The notes below the pieces were generated by a model. It had not been told where the DNA came from, ran no database searches, and worked only from the letters and a program-made list of their open reading frames with translations. The position numbers and the translations under genes were made by a program. Shown piece after piece: positions 32,133 to 33,004 of a stretch of 33,004 nucleotides of DNA. Source of the DNA: a bacterium (GTDB taxonomy: Bacteria; Ratteibacteria; UBA8468; B48-G9; DTJG01); the NCBI GenBank assembly GCA_029552985.1, contig JAKPDB010000068.1, positions 1 to 33,004 of the forward strand, written 5' to 3'. Position 1 is the first letter of the stretch. Each line of letters opens with the position of its first letter.

Positions 32133-33004
32133 ATGGATAAATCTGTAAAAATTTTAGACCCAAAAACCCTTGCAAAATTAGGAAATCTTTCCCTCGTGGC
32201 AAAGACCATTGTTGAGGGTTTTATATCAGGACTGCATAGAAGTATTCATAAAGGGGCAAGTGTTGAATTTGCTGAACATCGCCAGTATGTGCATGGCGAT
32301 GACCCAAAATATCTTGACTGGAAAGTATATGGAAGAACTGACAGATTATATGTCAGGGAGTTCAGGGAAGAAACCAATTTAAAATCATACATACTCCTTG
32401 ATGCCAGTAACTCCATGAATTATTCTTCAAGGACTGACAGTATCACAAAATTCACTTATGCTCAGTACCTTGCGGGATGCCTGAGCTATCTGATGACCAA
32501 ACAGAAAGACGCAACAGGACTGGTGGTGTTTGACTCGGATATCAAAAATTTTGTTAAACCCGCTTCAACCCGAACTCATTTTCACTATCTTGTTAACAAT
32601 ATAGAAAATCTCACACCAGGCAACGATACGAATATCGGAGATGTTCTTCACAAGATTGCGAACCATATCAAGAGAAGAAGTTTGATAATTCTGATATCTG
32701 ATCTTTTTGATGACCAGGAATCTGTCATGAGAGGACTTGCACATTTCAGGCACAAACATCACGAGGTTATTGTCTTTCATATCATTGACAGTGCAGAAAT
32801 GGATTTTCCCTTTGAGGGATTCAAGGATTTCATCGATATGGAAACCAATGAAAAAATCCCTGTGGATGCGGCGTCCATTCGTGTTGCGTATCAACGCGTT
32901 TTTAATCAGTTTACAGCATTCTACCAGAAGGCATGCTCAGAAAGGGGCATCAGTTACGCTAAAACTGTGACGCAAACGCCGTTTGACTATTTCCTTTATC
33001 AATT
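32133..33004 (+). CDS. DUF58 family protein (von Willebrand A-like), truncated by the window end
   Basis: An open frame from ATG 32133 to the last base, 290 codons with no stop. The DUF58 signature is HRQYVHGDDPKYLDWKVYG (49-67), then LYVREFREE. The MIDAS metal-binding motif DASNS lies at 90-94, followed by IILISDLFDD (about 188), the second acidic strand of the von Willebrand A-like fold. The family is the usual partner of MoxR ATPases. The gap to MoxR is 33 bases with no ribosome site. DUF58 proteins are commonly about 290-300 residues, so only a few residues are probably missing. Membrane von Willebrand (BatA/BatB-like) genes would be expected beyond the window. Confidence 0.9.
   Translation, partial: MDKSVKILDPKTLAKLGNLSLVAKTIVEGFISGLHRSIHKGASVEFAEHRQYVHGDDPKYLDWKVYGRTDRLYVREFREETNLKSYILLDASNSMNYSSRTDSITKFTYAQYLAGCLSYLMTKQKDATGLVVFDSDIKNFVKPASTRTHFHYLVNNIENLTPGNDTNIGDVLHKIANHIKRRSLIILISDLFDDQESVMRGLAHFRHKHHEVIVFHIIDSAEMDFPFEGFKDFIDMETNEKIPVDAASIRVAYQRVFNQFTAFYQKACSERGISYAKTVTQTPFDYFLYQ

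Overview
The window is an A+T-rich, densely packed stretch of a Gram-negative bacterial chromosome. Lipid A and Kdo genes (LpxI, WaaA) and a heptose-phosphatase-like enzyme indicate an LPS-type outer membrane. Several families are typical of Planctomycetes/Verrucomicrobia/Lentisphaerae and Omnitrophota-like candidate phyla: ThuA, DUF6807 (PmoA-like), a BNR sialidase-like protein, an MtaA/URO-D-like protein and a DUF4159-MoxR-DUF58 cassette. I infer an uncultured polysaccharide-using bacterium of that broad group; no rRNA or other firm phylogenetic marker is present. Genes overlap or abut and most have an AGGAGG-type ribosome site. I saw no GC-rich intrinsic terminator, tRNA, rRNA, CRISPR array or insertion sequence.

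Layout. 1-2152 (+): tail of an unknown gene, a SprT-like metalloprotease and a GlcD-type FAD oxidase. 2157-5183 (-): a three-gene catabolic-looking operon (TIM-barrel isomerase-like, 2-hydroxyacid dehydrogenase, sialidase-like). 5210-6742: two small lipoproteins with convergent overlapping ends, plus a multi-pass membrane protein. 6810-9553 (-): GGDEF cyclase, hisB and a Xer recombinase, from an apparently leaderless promoter. 9589-15428 (-): URO-D-like protein, queE, queC, lpxI, a second FAD oxidase and waaA behind a near-consensus promoter. 15509-18736: a secreted glycosidase-like protein, divergent from a two-gene putrescine operon (pyruvoyl arginine decarboxylase, agmatinase).

18746-23835 (-) is the accessory part of the window. 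Four overlapping genes encode DNA methyltransferase, AIPR protein with an N-terminal nuclease-like motif, DpnII-like restriction endonuclease and a second DNA methyltransferase. This looks like a composite restriction-modification/abortive-infection operon. The AIPR gene carries a run of eight G that could make it phase variable, and two inverted repeats lie upstream of the operon.

23947-29361 (-): DUF6807 protein, xylulokinase, ribosomal protein S9, ArgC, a GmhB-like phosphatase and ThuA, behind a TTGACA/TAAAAT promoter. That promoter sits inside what looks like a decayed gene fragment. 29665-33004 (+): a secreted protein with two DUF4159 copies, a MoxR ATPase and a DUF58 protein that runs off the end. 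This is the start of a conserved MoxR/von Willebrand-type cassette.
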